DNA of 64,000 nucleotides. Origin: Uranotaenia lowii (Eukaryota > Arthropoda > Insecta > Diptera > Culicidae). Below are positions 34,159 through 45,826 of this stretch, in pieces. The stretch spans positions 322,583,906-322,647,905 of the forward strand of contig NC_073692.1 in NCBI RefSeq assembly GCF_029784155.1, written 5' to 3'. A model generated the notes under the pieces. The model did not search any database and was not told where the DNA came from. It saw only the letters and a program-made list of their open reading frames with translations. The translations under genes were made by a program, and so were the position numbers. Each line of letters opens with the position of its first letter. Within the stretch, counting starts at the first letter, position 1.

Positions 34159-36153
34159 CAGGGTGTCGACTCATATCTGGTATTAAAACTCCCTGATTTT
34201 CCCTGATTTTCCAGGGATATTTCCACCGAAAATAAACGCACAGAAAGCTTTGAGTCTAGAATACTAATTTATTACGATAACATTAATGGAAGTATTATTT
34301 GTGATACTAAACATTTTAAGATAAGTCAGCGAGTTTGGATCCATTTGTAGACATTCTTATAATTTCAGCATTACAATTTTCTCTTGCAAGGTATCAGCCT
34401 TCTTCTGTGTATCTTCCAAAATTTTCCTCCGTTTCACCTCAAGCGATTTTGCTTCCGCTTCTCGATGACGCTTCATCAGCTTTGTTTGATCTGATTCAAG
34501 AGCTTCCTTTTTGCTGCAATTTTTGTCTTCCAAATACAGAGCATGTGAATTTTGAACTCTCTGAACAAGTTTGTTGAAAATTTGGACTGATTTTATCCCT
34601 CCAGCATAAAAAACAGCATCATAGATTTATCGTTTAGCCACCACTGATTCTTCAAGCATATTTTCGAAGAGACATTCGGAATTTACTGAAAAAACACGTT
34701 CAACATTCGCGTTGCCATGTGAAAGACAGCAGATCATTTTGATGATGTTGAAGAATTCTGGACACTGGGCATTTGTTAGCACTCCACTCCAAAAATGATC
34801 CACGCTTTCTTTTGCGCACACAGGGCGTGTCTAATTATGGTCGATTTTATAAAAATAAAAAAGAAAAATTCTTTTAAAACTGTTCACAACATACATATAT
34901 AAATTATGTTTTATTGCTTTTTTGGGGAAAAAAATTCAAAATAGTATATTACTGACATTACTCGATAAAATTTCATAAACTGTATTGGATAGTAGTGATA
35001 TTTTCTTCAAAGCTACAGTTCACCTCATGTCCCTAATTCTATTTTTTTTAAATATAAGAATAACTTTAACTGATAAGGTTGAAATGAAATCTTACAATCA
35101 AAAATGAATGGCACAAAAAAAGTCCTACTTATGGTTTAAGTAAAATACTGCCTAACAAGATCAACAATATTCTCAATTTGCTGCTGCAAAAAATTTAAGC
35201 ACAAGAAAGCTTTTGTTTCTTTTAATTCTTGGATTAAGGTAAAACTTTTAAATTCAAATTAAATCAGGTTCACAGATTATTAAACAAGTGAGTCGTTGGG
35301 AATTGACGAGCGAATGACAGTTTTCATCACCCCTTCCACACATTCCATTATTTATCAAAGAATATTTGAATGTACAACAATCAAAAAACAAGTAATATTA
35401 TTCAAAAAACATACTGGATAAACTCCGTGCTATCTTTTGGAAAAGAAATGAAAAATATGTTTTCAAAATCATTCATCCAAAAAGTATTAACGAAACTACA
35501 AAAAAAAAAATCAGATACACCCTCTAGCAGAATCGCTCCACAAACAAACACCGAACGGCCGACCGGTGAAGCAAGTTCAATTTGATGCTCCAAGGAAATG
35601 TCGTTTTAAATCTGGAGTTCGTGGATTTCGGAAAGGTAAACACATCATGAACATCTTTTTGATCATTGTCATTCTTTGTTACAAGGCTGATGACTAGAAG
35701 TTGAAAAAACAATGATTCAAAAACTAAAAAGTAATAATGAGCCGGAACGGTTTCATTGCTATGATCATGTTAATTCACAATGTAATTTTTTCTTTACGGG
35801 AAACATTGCTGGTAGAAGGAAGCGAATAAGAATGAACGACAGATGGTGATTTCTCAGCAATGAGAGGAATTTCCGTATTATTTCCAACGATATAAGAAGC
35901 ACCGGGCTCCAGTTCCTGGTTCTGCGGTTTTTGTGTAAGGTGTTTCATCATACTGCCGGATACAGTTCGCAAAAAACCAAAGGGCTAACGATACATGAGC
36001 AACGTACAGTGAAGTAAATTTTTAAGCAGATAATAAACTATGACGTTTCAATTTCTTCAAATGAAATCGGGATCATTATTTTTTCCCTGATTGGTAGAAA
36101 TATTCCCTGATATTACCTGATTTTCCCTGATTTTCCAGGTAGTCGAAACCCGG
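34159..36153 (-). mobile_element. Decayed hAT transposon, about 2 kb
   Basis: The left end CAGGGTGTCGACTC is followed by TCCCTGATTTTCCCTGATTT. The right end has the same motif cluster, then AGTCGAAACCCGG, a slightly altered inverted copy. The interior carries the C-terminal part of an hAT transposase on the minus strand (34350-34821). No matching 8-bp duplication was found (left GCCTTATA, right TTTAAAAT), so the copy is old or its right end is altered. Confidence 0.7.
34350..34821 (-). pseudogene. hAT transposase C-terminal dimerisation region
   Basis: The minus-strand frame at 34627-34821 reads FFNIIKMICCLSHGNANVER, then VFSVNSECLFENMLEES. This matches the hAT C-terminal pattern of a hydrophobic stretch, HGNA(S/D)VER and FSVNKE. 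After a stop the same kind of sequence continues to about 34350 as a charged, helical tail (EALESDQTKLMKRH, KSLEVKRRKILED). The catalytic domain upstream is not recognisable. It is a non-functional remnant. Confidence 0.78.
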
Positions 36154-37768
36154 TTTAAAATAAAATCATTGAATTCATTGCATTTCTCTTTTTTTTCTCT
36201 AACTAAATCGGTTCCAATATTTGAAATGAGAGCAAAAAAAAAATGAAGCATTCCGATCTACACGGAAAAATATTAACTCAGGAACAGGAAGAATTTGAAC
36301 TGCTTTCAGATGTTGTGCAAAATCTATTGAATAGGGTTGGGCCCAATGTACGTTTATACGAATATAGAGTTGAATTGGAATGAAAAAGATATATAAAAAA
36401 ATCATGAAGATATAGTTCAATTTTTATTGTCTGAATGCTTTAAAATAATCGGCCTGTTAGGAAACTTTCCAGGGCATTTTTTTCTGTGATGCAATTTAAT
36501 GAAGGACACCTTTTACCACACTTACCGCTTCCAAAATCATCCCTCTCTGATTACTCAAAATACTTCCCATCAATTGAGTTGCTGGATTAACTACCAAAAT
36601 TATAGTACCTACATTAAAAAAAACCCAATTTAATACACTTAACAGTGGATTGGAGGCTTTCTTACAGAGTGTAAATTATCTTTGGAAACATATGACACAA
36701 TGATGGATACCTTATTTCTAAATTATATATGATTCACCTACAAAAAAGATTATGATTAAAGAAAATCGAAAGCAAAAATTTCTGAACTCCATATAAAAAA
36801 AAAGATGGTCAGTACGTTTTTTGGAGGATAAGTGAACTGATATTCAACGTGTTCATTTACTATCAAAATATTTCAAACTGTTTAAGTTCGAGAGCCACAT
36901 TTCTCGACGCTCACTAGTGGTCAAGGGGTTAACCTCCTAAAATCCATGATAGATGGCGTGGGATCGATTCTCGGCTGTTTGATGAACTTTTTGTCGAATT
37001 TTCAATCGCTTCCGTAATTAATTTAGCGATTGCTGGCTACTGCTAATGAGCAAATGGCTACCTTTTTTGGAGCCGACATAAGCATGATATTTACTATGGA
37101 ATAGAAAAATTTTAAACCATTTTGTTTTTTTTCGTTTTTAAGATATGACCCACAGGAAAAAAAAATCCAATTTTTGATACTAAATCAATTTGAATCAAAA
37201 TCTTAAAACCCAGAATAGGAGTTAATGTGGTAAGAACGTTTCAATGGAACATACAAATCCACGGATATCTTCGTAAATCGTCGAGCTGAGTCGATTGGCA
37301 TACATAAAGTGGGGTCTTGGACCCTTAATTAATGATATCCCCAACTGACCGTTCGCTATGCCTTTTTATAAGAAAGCCAAAAACATTGATTATTTTATAA
37401 GAGTAATGCTTATGGAAAAAATGGTGTGGAAATGTACAGTTCTTTCATTGCATAAAACGTTGGTTTGAGAAATGCATCATTTTCAATTTTCGGCATTTTA
37501 AAACCAAAAATAGGCAATTAAACCTAGGTTCGTCTCATTTCACGCCAAATAAAGTAGACGAAAAATACAACCCAACACCCCTTACAAACTTCAAACTTCT
37601 ATAGTTGGCTGCTAGTTGGTTCAGATCAGGTTGGAAGTGATCAAACTTTTTCATGATAAAAATTAGAGTTGAAAAAAGATATTACGATTTACTTCAATCG
37701 AATGTATGTAATCGTTATCAATTTAGCTGTCATCCTAAAGAAACAGAAATGTATTTTTTTTTATTTTA
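36154..37768. other. Intergenic, no gene except a tRNA-like fragment
   Basis: AT-rich DNA downstream of the first oxidase gene. Only the tRNA-like piece at 36911-36976 stands out. Confidence 0.4.
36911..36976 (+). repeat. tRNA-like (SINE-type) fragment
   Basis: AGTGGTCAAGGGGTTAACC resembles a tRNA A box. GGGATCGATTCTCGGC, about 45 bp later, resembles a B box. Acceptor-stem pairing is not evident and flanks show no clear tail, so a SINE or tRNA pseudogene is likelier than a working tRNA. Confidence 0.45.
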
Positions 37769-38946
37769 TTAGTACACATTCAAATTTTTGAATGCTGAAA
37801 CCAAGGCAGATGCATTGTACTCTTCTTCATGCATCACCCGATCTCTTCCAATCTCGCTCAATGAACTGCAACCGGCAAGAGCCATAGCATTGTCAAATTC
37901 GTTTCTGAGAATCTCCAATACATCTTCGACTCCTTGTTGTCCACCAACCGCCAGGCCCCACAAGATAGTTCGACCCATAAACACCATATCAGCTCCATAG
38001 GCCAGAGCCTTAAAGATGTCGGTTCCCTTCGATATTCCTCCATCCATCAATATGGGAATTCGTCCTTTGACAACGCTAGCTATTTCCGGGAGCGCTTCAA
38101 TCTGAATTGACAAAAATTAACTAATTAGTTTTCATACATTTTAAATTGTTCTAATCTTACTGTTGCGGGAATCGAATCAAGTTGTCGTCCACCATGATTT
38201 GAAACTAAAATAGCAGCCACACCTGTTTCCACTGCTCGTATTGCATCTTCCTTCGTAAGAACTCCTTTAACAATGACCGGAAGTTTTGTGATACTCATCA
38301 ACCACTCAACGTCCTTCCATGTTAGTGATTGATCAAAATCGGCCACTATCCTTATGTCATCGCCATTTGTTATGACACCTTGGCGTGCAAAGTCACGGAA
38401 AACTTCAAATCGTGCATCGTTCGGGATGTTACCGGACCGGACTTGATTGTTCATTATCCCCAGAACTGGACTATCGATGGTCAATACTAAGGCAGTAAAT
38501 CCATTACGCTCAGCTTGTTCCACCAGTGTTCGTGCTATGTTCCGGTTCCGATGAAGGTAAGTTTGCATCCAGCGAACTCCTTCCGGAGCTGCTTGAGCTA
38601 CCTGATCGATCGTACTGCTGGCCATGGAGCTCATCACAAAAGGAATTCCAAATTTGGCGGCAGCCCTCACAGTGGCTCGTTCTCCATCTTTGTGAGCTAA
38701 CTTTTGCAGAGCCGTAGGAGATATTCCCACGGGCATCGAAAAATGTTGACCCAAAATTGTGCGACTCATTTGGCGGGATCCAACATCCATCAGCTGCCGG
38801 GGTCTAATCCGGATTCGGTTATAGCTAGATGAATTAAGCTGGTGGGTTTGTTCTTCACCGGCTGCCCCATTGATATAGCCGAAAGAAATAGGATCTAACA
38901 CATAAGATGATCTGAGCCGGTAATCTTCGACGGTGGAGAGGTTCAT
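37769..38946 (-). CDS. FMN-dependent 2-hydroxyacid oxidase (glycolate oxidase/HAO family), paralog A
   Basis: Exons are 38946-38161 and 38101-37769, joined by a 59-bp GT-AG intron in phase 0, giving 372 residues (family usual about 370). The enzyme oxidises 2-hydroxyacids to 2-oxoacids with FMN, making hydrogen peroxide. It is a TIM barrel. Seen: Tyr24 (FGYINGAAG), Tyr130 (WMQTY), Asp158 (LTIDSP), Lys227 (VIVKG), His251 and Arg254 (SNHGGRQLD), and the FMN phosphate site (ILMDGGISKGTDIFKALAYG). Odd: the substrate-contacting Arg at GOX position 164 (human HAO1 167) is Met165 (PVLGIM). The end LNVY is not a peroxisomal SKL-type signal. The ATG was chosen by match to paralog B and to the family N-terminus. 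Confidence 0.93.
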
Positions 38947-39038
38947 GTTGGAAAAACAACCCCTACTGGTTCTCCCCTCGATAGTGAAGCCTTCGATGAA
39001 CTGGAATCGAATGATGTTTGTAACAAGTATCAGAACCT

Positions 39039-39065
39039 ACTGATTAATATCTATCTGTGGTTATA
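39039..39065 (-). promoter_or_regulatory. Likely core promoter of oxidase paralog A
   Basis: On the minus strand a TATAACC box (39065-39059) lies about 25 bp before TCAGT (39043-39039), the arthropod initiator. This gives a 5' UTR of about 95 nt. The region from the initiator onward (TTAATCAGTAGGTTCTGAT, later CATCATTCGATTCC) is conserved upstream of paralog B. Confidence 0.5.
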
Positions 39066-39544
39066 GAATGAAAAGATTTGCAGTGCAGTTGGCTTTTGTT
39101 TATAATACCTGTAAGTAAGTTAATAAATACATGCTCATCCCATGATCATGACAGGTTACAATGATGAGCGCGCTTCCTAACAAGACTGTTTGACAGAAAC
39201 AAAGTTTAAAAAATAACTCATACGTTTAGATGACCAATATTTTTGAAACAAACTCATATCTTCAATAAATAATACAAAAATGTGTTGGTATCGTTTCCAA
39301 TGATAAAATTATCATCAATAACGACACAAATTTACACATTTATTATATTGGAATGATATATTAGACTGAGTCGATGTGGGGTAATTTTTAAATTTCTCAA
39401 AAACTGAGGTCTAAAACGCATCGTTTTGGTTTAATACTCATCCATTTTTTTTTGAAGAATTTTAAAATGTCGTTTACATAAGTAAATTTAAACTTTTATG
39501 ACTGTATGGGAAAATTGAATATTTTGAACTGAAAAATCAACATC
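39066..39544. other. Intergenic, no gene seen
   Basis: AT-rich sequence upstream of paralog A. It leads into the foldback at 39545. Confidence 0.35.
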
Positions 39545-40440
39545 ATTTTTGTTTCTCATGTTAAACCGAACCTGCTAATAAATCTGTTGTGCCAATATAG
39601 GTATTAATTTTCTGAAGTAAACTTTGCATTGAACAACTTTGTCGAAGATCCTAACTTTGTTTCATATAGGGCGCAAAAGTTATTAGCGGTTAAACAGGGA
39701 CAATTCTTCTGCATTGTGTCGTTTTCCTTGACCATGTCTGGGTTTTCAGCTTCACTTTTTGCCTAGGAGTTTGGCTTTTCTCCGTTATTTCTAATTACTG
39801 TTTCCTTCATACAAAACCGAATCAGAACACTCAGTGACTCAGCACAGCAAACTCTTTCAAAACTGTGAGAGTTCACCGAATGTTCCATTCGCTTCGAGGA
39901 GGAAGATTTCTCCGCCTTCCGACCTCTTGCACTTAGCAATATCTGTAAACGAATGACTACTTTTCGAAACCGCCTCGGTATTTATCTCTTTTTTTACCCC
40001 TAGCACACGCATTCTGGTGCTCTCGGCGAAAGCAAAGAACCGAAAATACACCCATAAAATTTATGAGTTGCAAATTTTGCAAATGCGTTTTTTTTTTAAA
40101 TTTATTAATTTTATCTTTCATGACAGAATTTTATTGACATGATGTATATTTTTTTTTTGTTATTTCCTTGTCCATACTACACATTGAAAAACAATAAATA
40201 TACAATTGACATCACTGCTTGTGTCTCGTGAAAAGTAGACATGCAATACCTCGACAGGCACAATTTTTGTTTTTCAATGTCAAAAGACATATCCCTGTTA
40301 AACCGCTAATAACTTTTCTGCCTGATAAGATTCAAAGTTACGGTCTTAGACTAAGTTGTTCAGGGAAAAATTTATTTCGAGAATTTATAAATTAGAACAA
40401 AATTCATTAGCAGGCTCCGTTCCACGGAAGAAACGAAAAA
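39545..40440. mobile_element. Foldback/MITE with ~170-bp diverged arms
   Basis: AGCCTGCTAAT-type sequence near 39570 and ATTAGCAGGCTCCGTT near 40410 are inverted. AAAGTTATTAGCGGTT (39677) is answered by AACCGCTAATAACTTTT (40300). The arm includes GAACAACTTTGTCGAAGATC, a motif shared with the foldback at 4674-6335. Outer boundaries and target duplication were not resolved. Confidence 0.6.
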
Positions 40441-41940
40441 TTATGTTAATTTTCCAGTGACGCAAATAACCTTTGGCAATTGCAAAAAGGTCATTTATTC
40501 TTCACGAAGCGGTTGTGATGCTTGTCCTTGTAATTCACATTCTACCAGTTTTTGGAAGGTTTTTTGCATCTGTAAAAAAAACAATTTAATTTTTATCACA
40601 GGTTGATACGTGAAAATTTTCAGAATAATCGAATTTAATAGGGGAAACTTACCTATGGTCGGACACCGCCTATGGCCGTACAACATTGATTTTCCGAAAA
40701 CGCATTATCCTAATAATGTTTAGACACCAAGGAAATAAAGTTAATAGCAGTCTGATATGGTGTTTGAAATATGGTGATCCAATCTGTAAATACTTGGATT
40801 TCGGTATGACTAATGCATGTTTTTTGGAATACTGACATTAAGTTTTCATGCATGTACATAAAGAGCAGTCATCGAAGTTTAAAAGAAAAACATAATTCTT
40901 GATAATGATATGATTTAATTTTTTTTAAAATTTATTCAGGCACGTTGATAAACATTTAAATGACAACCAAATAATTCATGTCAAATTTTGAGCACCGTCT
41001 ATAAATTTTCATTTCGTAGAGTGGCCCAAAAAACTGACCTATGCCAAATCGGGCTTGACTAATGGTAGGTTCAAAGCGCTCAGAGATTCGATTTTTTACT
41101 CAAAAATTATAAAAGGGGAGATCAAAGGAAATTTAAAAAATCGAAATTTCTATTTTGATACTAAATGGCTTAATGGCTTAAATGATTTAATCATCGAAAT
41201 CTGGTGTTATATCGAAAGAAATCGACTTTAAATTTTCAAAAATCACCGAAAGGGGGAAACAAGGGAAAGCCGGTAAATCGAAATTTTAATTTTGAAGCCA
41301 AATGATTTTTCCAAATGGACATTTTGAAGAGTTGGGCGTTTTCGTGTATTCGAGCAAACTTTGATGAACCCGAGAATATTGTTTCCAACCTAATAGAGCC
41401 CCATGGTATGCCCGAAACGGATCCGAAGCTGAAAAATCTTTGGCCTCCGAGCAGTCCGGATTGGGGTTAAAATTTAACCCCTTCAATATCACGTAATGAA
41501 TAATCACATATTTATAATTTATAACTCGATTTCGGTTAATTACAATAGGAATTTTTCTGGATTTTTTTTCACATGTTTTTGAGATTGAATAGAGATCCTC
41601 TTCGTTTATGCGGAGGGCTTTTGGGTACTATAAATTACATAAATATGCAATTTAGACATTTTCACAAAACATTATTAGGTATGGAACCCCTTCATCCTTT
41701 AAAAAGGAAACTGCACAGGAACAATTGTTTACTAAAAAAACTACTTCAAGCTAAGTTTCAGACGGATTGACCTTCAGTAGTCCAGTAGTTTCTGAGTTAT
41801 TGAAGAACACAGATGCAAATTCTCTCTATTTTTCTAGTTATTTGAACGATTTTTATTGAATTTCAAACAAGGATTAAACGCTTTAAACAACGAACATACC
41901 TCCAGTTTGATGATATTACTTCTTAAAGAGTAATATGAGG
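40441..41940. other. No gene seen; repeat-like fragments
   Basis: AT-rich. A segment near 40640-40690 (CTTACCTATGGTCGGACACC) and one near 41040-41070 (CTATGCCAAATCGGGC) look like ends of another repeat, but pairing is weak. The ORF at 41573-41770 has no domain. Confidence 0.35.
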
Positions 41941-41944
41941 CTGT

Positions 41945-42505
41945 ATCATTCGGTCGAAAATCATGAGGCCACAAGCCATTCGGCCAAAGGTCATTCAGCC
42001 GATGAACGTTAGGCCGAATGGGTTATCAGGCCGAACAGACCTCAAAGCCGAATGAGTTATTCGGCCGACGGTTATCCATCTCAAAGCCTAATGGTCATTT
42101 GGCCGAATGATCATTAGGCCGAATGGACGTTAGGTCTAATGGAAGCTAGGGCAAATGGTCATATGGACGAATGATCGTAATAAATGGTTGCTAAGCCGAT
42201 AAGACATCTTTTACACCTGTTTGCATTTAAGGCCTTATGTTCGAAAGGCCGAATGGTCATCAGGCCGAATGGTCATCAGGCCGAACGGTCATCAGGCCGA
42301 ATGGATGCTTTGCCGAATAGTCGTCAAGCTGGCCAAGTATCTATTACAAAAATTACAAAAAACGATCATTCGGCCTTTCGTCCATTCGGCCAAATATCCT
42401 TTAGCCAAATGCCCCATTCGGCCTATGGTTTTATTTGGCCGAACATTATTCGGCTTGGCCTGGCTTCCTTCGGCCTAACATCTTTCGGCCTATCGGCCTT
42501 CAAAT
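41945..42505. repeat. Degenerate GGCCGAATG tandem/inverted repeat
   Basis: Variants of AGGCCGAATGGTCATC repeat through the left two thirds. The last third has the complement (CATTCGGCC) in the same style, so the block can fold on itself. Units are about 13-20 bp. The ORFs at 42184-42513 are translations of the repeat (AEWSSGRMVIRPNGHQAE). Confidence 0.8.
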
Positions 42506-42974
42506 ATTGGTAATCCGTTAAAATAACACCCTTAAAAGATATCACGAAAAAAAACTTAGGACCACCTTATCTTCATGAAACCAAATTGTCTTAAACTTTT
42601 AGTTCAAGGGAAACATAGATGTTTAATGGACATGATGTCATGATGTCATTATTTTGTTTTACAATATTGTTTTTTTTTCTTTCGGTTATAGTCGTTTAAC
42701 TATCTTTATGACATTCGTGACTTTATCAACGTTGCAGTTGGCGGATCGTTATTGAAAAACTTATCCGGTACAACTGTGTTCGCTGTTTACTCTTGGGCTT
42801 ATTGTACTTAAAACATTGAATGCCTCAATCTTATTACAGAAAATGGTTTTCATATCTCTGAATCCTTATGAACCACCCTAAAACTATTTCATTTAGAATG
42901 ACCGCCTACAGTTATTGTAAAACATTGTTCAAGACTTGATGTATTGCATCAAATTGCATCAACATTTAGATACT
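42506..42974. repeat. Dispersed repeat copy 2 within otherwise plain DNA
   Basis: 42682-42775 is the inverted copy of 32917-33011 (GTTGCAGTTGGCGGATCGTT and AACTTATCCGGTACAACT). No gene was seen in the rest. Confidence 0.55.
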
Positions 42975-43207
42975 GGGGTGGAATTATGAATCCTATTCGA
43001 TTCGAGTTACCCGTTTCGAGTTGAACTCGAATCGAATTAGCATCAGTATTACGAATCTCGTTCGAGTTCTAAATTTTCACGTACTAGATTTCGAGTAAAT
43101 CGGGTAGTAGATCATCTCGAAATGTTCCATTCGAATCGAGATCGGTAATGCCAAAGTTGGTCGAATCGAACGAAACTCGATTGTTTCGAGTTTCATAATC
43201 CCGCCCC
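42975..43207. mobile_element. MITE of 233 bp with TTCGAG-rich interior
   Basis: The ends are GGGGTGGAATTATGAA and TTTCATAATCCCGCCCC, inverted with two or three mismatches. The interior is packed with TCGAATCGA/TTCGAGTT motifs in both orientations. No duplication could be fixed. Confidence 0.65.
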
Positions 43208-43784
43208 TGTTTTCAGTATCGAAAATTCGTTTTCGAGTTCTGAATTGTATGTAATGTAGGTTTAAAGATTAACCCACCAGTACCCAAGTAACACAGATTA
43301 AGCCATTTAGCATTAGAAAGTTTTATTATGGTTTTATAATTTTTTCTGCATCTCGTTTTATGATGGTTTTATTATAGTCATGAAAAATGCTTATATTTTT
43401 GTTCCGACCTTTTGTTTTCAGATAGTTTCGAAAAAGCTAATAAAGCTTTTACTAAACATATAGTTTTAGTTGTTTTGAAAGAGTTTTGAATGTTCTGATA
43501 AAACTACAATAAAACACAAAAATAGATGTTAGCACCAAGCTTTCTTTTGCGTGGTTTATAACAGCACTCAGTGCTTGATTATTAAACCGCAATAAAACAT
43601 AGTGACAGTTCTTGATCAAGATGACAAAACAGGACACGCTCAGGTAAGATTGTACATATTTGAATTGGAATACCCACTTCTACTCATTTTTGATAAGTTT
43701 TGTGTGTTGGTTTAGAGTTAAAATAAAAAAAATGTATCAAAATCTTCGAAAAACTATGAATTGCCTGAAGTTATGCGAATATTT
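43208..43784. other. No gene seen
   Basis: AT-rich DNA. The ORF at 43452-43637 (-) is unremarkable. Confidence 0.35.
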
Positions 43785-44200
43785 CTTCAATGTGAGTATT
43801 GAGTGAAAGGGCCTAACTAGTAGGGAAAAAATTGTTGTTTGACGCTATCATTAATCCAAGATGGCGGATTCCACTTCTATTTTCAAAGCAGTAAATTACT
43901 GAAAATCTCATAAACCCTCCACAATATGAACATTAGGTGAAAGGGCTAAACGAGTAGAAGTCGAATTTCGCTGTCCGTCGCCATCTTGAATTCCATAAAA
44001 CCCTCACAATATGGGTATAAGTTGAAAGAGATAAACGAGTAGAAATCGAATTTAGTTTTCTAACGGCATCTTCAAATCCAAGATGGCGGCCTCCAGGGAA
44101 ATTTTAAATGTTGTAAATGACTTAAAATCACATGAAATTCCAACAATATTGCTAATGGTTGTATTTTTTCCATTCCGCTGAACTCAAATGCTGTGAATGA
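43785..44200 (+). repeat. Irregular tandem repeat with CCAAGATGGCGG motif
   Basis: Three units share GTGAAAGGGCTAAACGAGTA (43803, 43938, 44021), followed by GTAGAAATCGAATTT and by AATCCAAGATGGCGG or its complement CGCCATCTTG (43856, 43978, 44080). Spacing is irregular (about 135 and 83 bp). A further partial unit is at about 45425 (CTTGAAAGGGATCAACTAGA). Confidence 0.7.
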
Positions 44201-44228
44201 CTAAAAATCGCATGAAAGCCCCATAATA

Positions 44229-44975
44229 AAGGGTGATACGGTCAAAATTTGGTCAAGGGAAAACGCGTGTAAATCGGTGAAATGGTTTATTTAAAAAATC
44301 AAATTTAATTTCTTTTTCAAGTTTAATTAGTATAAAATTCAGGAAAAATATTCAGTTAGGCTTCCGCTTTTCCAAATCCGAATTGCCGGGCCTAACGCTT
44401 AACCCCTGCCATCAGATTTTGTACAGCCACCTTGTCCACCTTCTTTGCCACAGAAAGCCAGTTTGCCTTGAACTGCTGCTCGTCCTTAGCAGTTTTTTTT
44501 GGTCTTCTTTAGGTTCCGCTTTACAATAGCTCAGTATTTCTCAATTGGGCGGAGCTTTGGCATGTTGGGAGGGTTCTTGTCCTTGGGAACCACCTGCACG
44601 TTGTTGACGGCGTACCACTCCATGGTCTTTCTACCGTAATGGCAAGATGCCAAATCCGGCCAAAACAGTACGGAACAACCGTGTTTCTTCAGGAAAGGCA
44701 GCAGACGTTTATTCAAACACTCTTTCACACAAATTTCTTGGTTGACAGTCCCGGTAGCTATGAAAATGCTGTTTTTCAAGCCACAGGTACAGATGGCTTG
44801 CCAAACCATCTTCGCAAACTTTGACAGTTTCATGTGCTTAAAAATATCTGCTACCTTTTCCCTTCCTTTTGCCGAATAAAACTTCTGTCCCGGAAGCTGC
44901 TTGTAGTCGGCTTTGACGTAGGTTTCTTTGTACATTACCACGCAGTCAAACTTCGTCAGCATCGTCGTTATTTAC
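44229..44975 (-). mobile_element. Truncated DD37E Tc1/mariner-type element
   Basis: The left end AAGGGTGATACGGTCAAAAT has the look of a terminal repeat and follows TA (44227-44228). The interior is the C-terminal part of a transposase on the minus strand. The other end is missing: homology stops near 44975. A polyadenylation signal AATAAA occurs on the minus strand near 44290. Confidence 0.78.
44531..44962 (-). pseudogene. DD37E transposase fragment
   Basis: The minus-strand ORF contains GQKFYSAKGREKVADIFKHM, FPDL-type FWPDLASCHYGRKTMEWY and PKLRPIEKY. Exactly 37 residues separate the Asp of WPDLA from the Glu of PIEKY, the DD37E spacing known from mosquito transposons. Where the first catalytic Asp is expected (before ETYVKADY) the sequence reads YKE, so the triad is broken. 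After PIEKY a stop follows, and the remaining C-terminus is readable only across stops (KRNLKKTKK and on to about 44370). The N-terminal DNA-binding part is missing. Confidence 0.85.
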
Positions 44976-45826
44976 TTTTTTTTTTCTTCTTGTATGTTTG
45001 AAAATATAGCCTATAGATTCTGTTTAGATATTCTTAGTTTTGTAATTTAAAAAAAAAGTCATCCAGACTCGGCCGTGTGAATATATTTGTTAGAAAATAT
45101 GGTTTGCTTAAAGTTTAAGATCATCGTTTTTTGGCAACTGTCTTGCAGACATCCAGTCAAAATTCGACATTCATCTGATTCACAATAAAATAAGTAATTT
45201 CAAATAGTTTTGCTCATGTTTTGACATGTTTTATCCAAGGTTCCACTGGAACCCAATCTCTTTTGTAATAAACGTCCTAGAATCGACAATTTATCTGAAG
45301 TCCTTCTAGCTATCAAAAACTCAACGGAATATTCGACCGAATATTCGTTTGGCCGAATAGTTGAAAAGGTCAATATTCGGTATTCAACCGTTCGCCGAAT
45401 ACCCCTATTCGGTACATCTCTACTTGAAAGGGATCAACTAGAAGAAGACGAATTTCGCTCTCAGACGCCTTAAAACGGATAGCTTCTTAAGATCTTCCCA
45501 ACAATAAATAGTTCCTTTTTAATGATTTCAGTTGTACTTTCAGTTATTTTTATGGAATTATAATGACGTTGAATTTTTCACTGAGTGGTTTAAAAAGAAA
45601 ATTACTCAATGCTGGTAATTTTAGGTAAAATAAGACTTGACAGAGATGGCTGCGTACCGTCAGAGAGGAAAAAATCTGAGAAAATTTCACTCTAGATAAA
45701 GATAATAATAGGTCCTAAAAATGCGGCTTCCAACATGTTAGGATTTGGAGTCCAAATTATCCAACTGTGTACCTTTTATAAATTTCTAACACATTTTATG
45801 ATTTTTCTTAGATCATTTTTCATTTT
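44976..45826. other. No gene; ATTCGG-rich MITE-like patch
   Basis: 45310-45415 has repeated ATATTCGGCC/ACCGAATA motifs (GTTTGGCCGAATAGTTG, CCCCTATTCGGTACATC), probably one end of another repeat. The rest is plain AT-rich DNA downstream of oxidase B. Confidence 0.4.

Noticed and set aside
34335..34577. Plus ORF opposite the hAT tail
   Set aside because: The minus strand carries the recognisable transposase tail; this is its shadow.
36911..36976. Functional tRNA gene
   Set aside because: Box-like segments are present, but stems do not pair and no terminator follows.
42184..42513. ORFs rich in GRMVIRPNGHQ
   Set aside because: Direct translation of the GGCCGAATG repeat.
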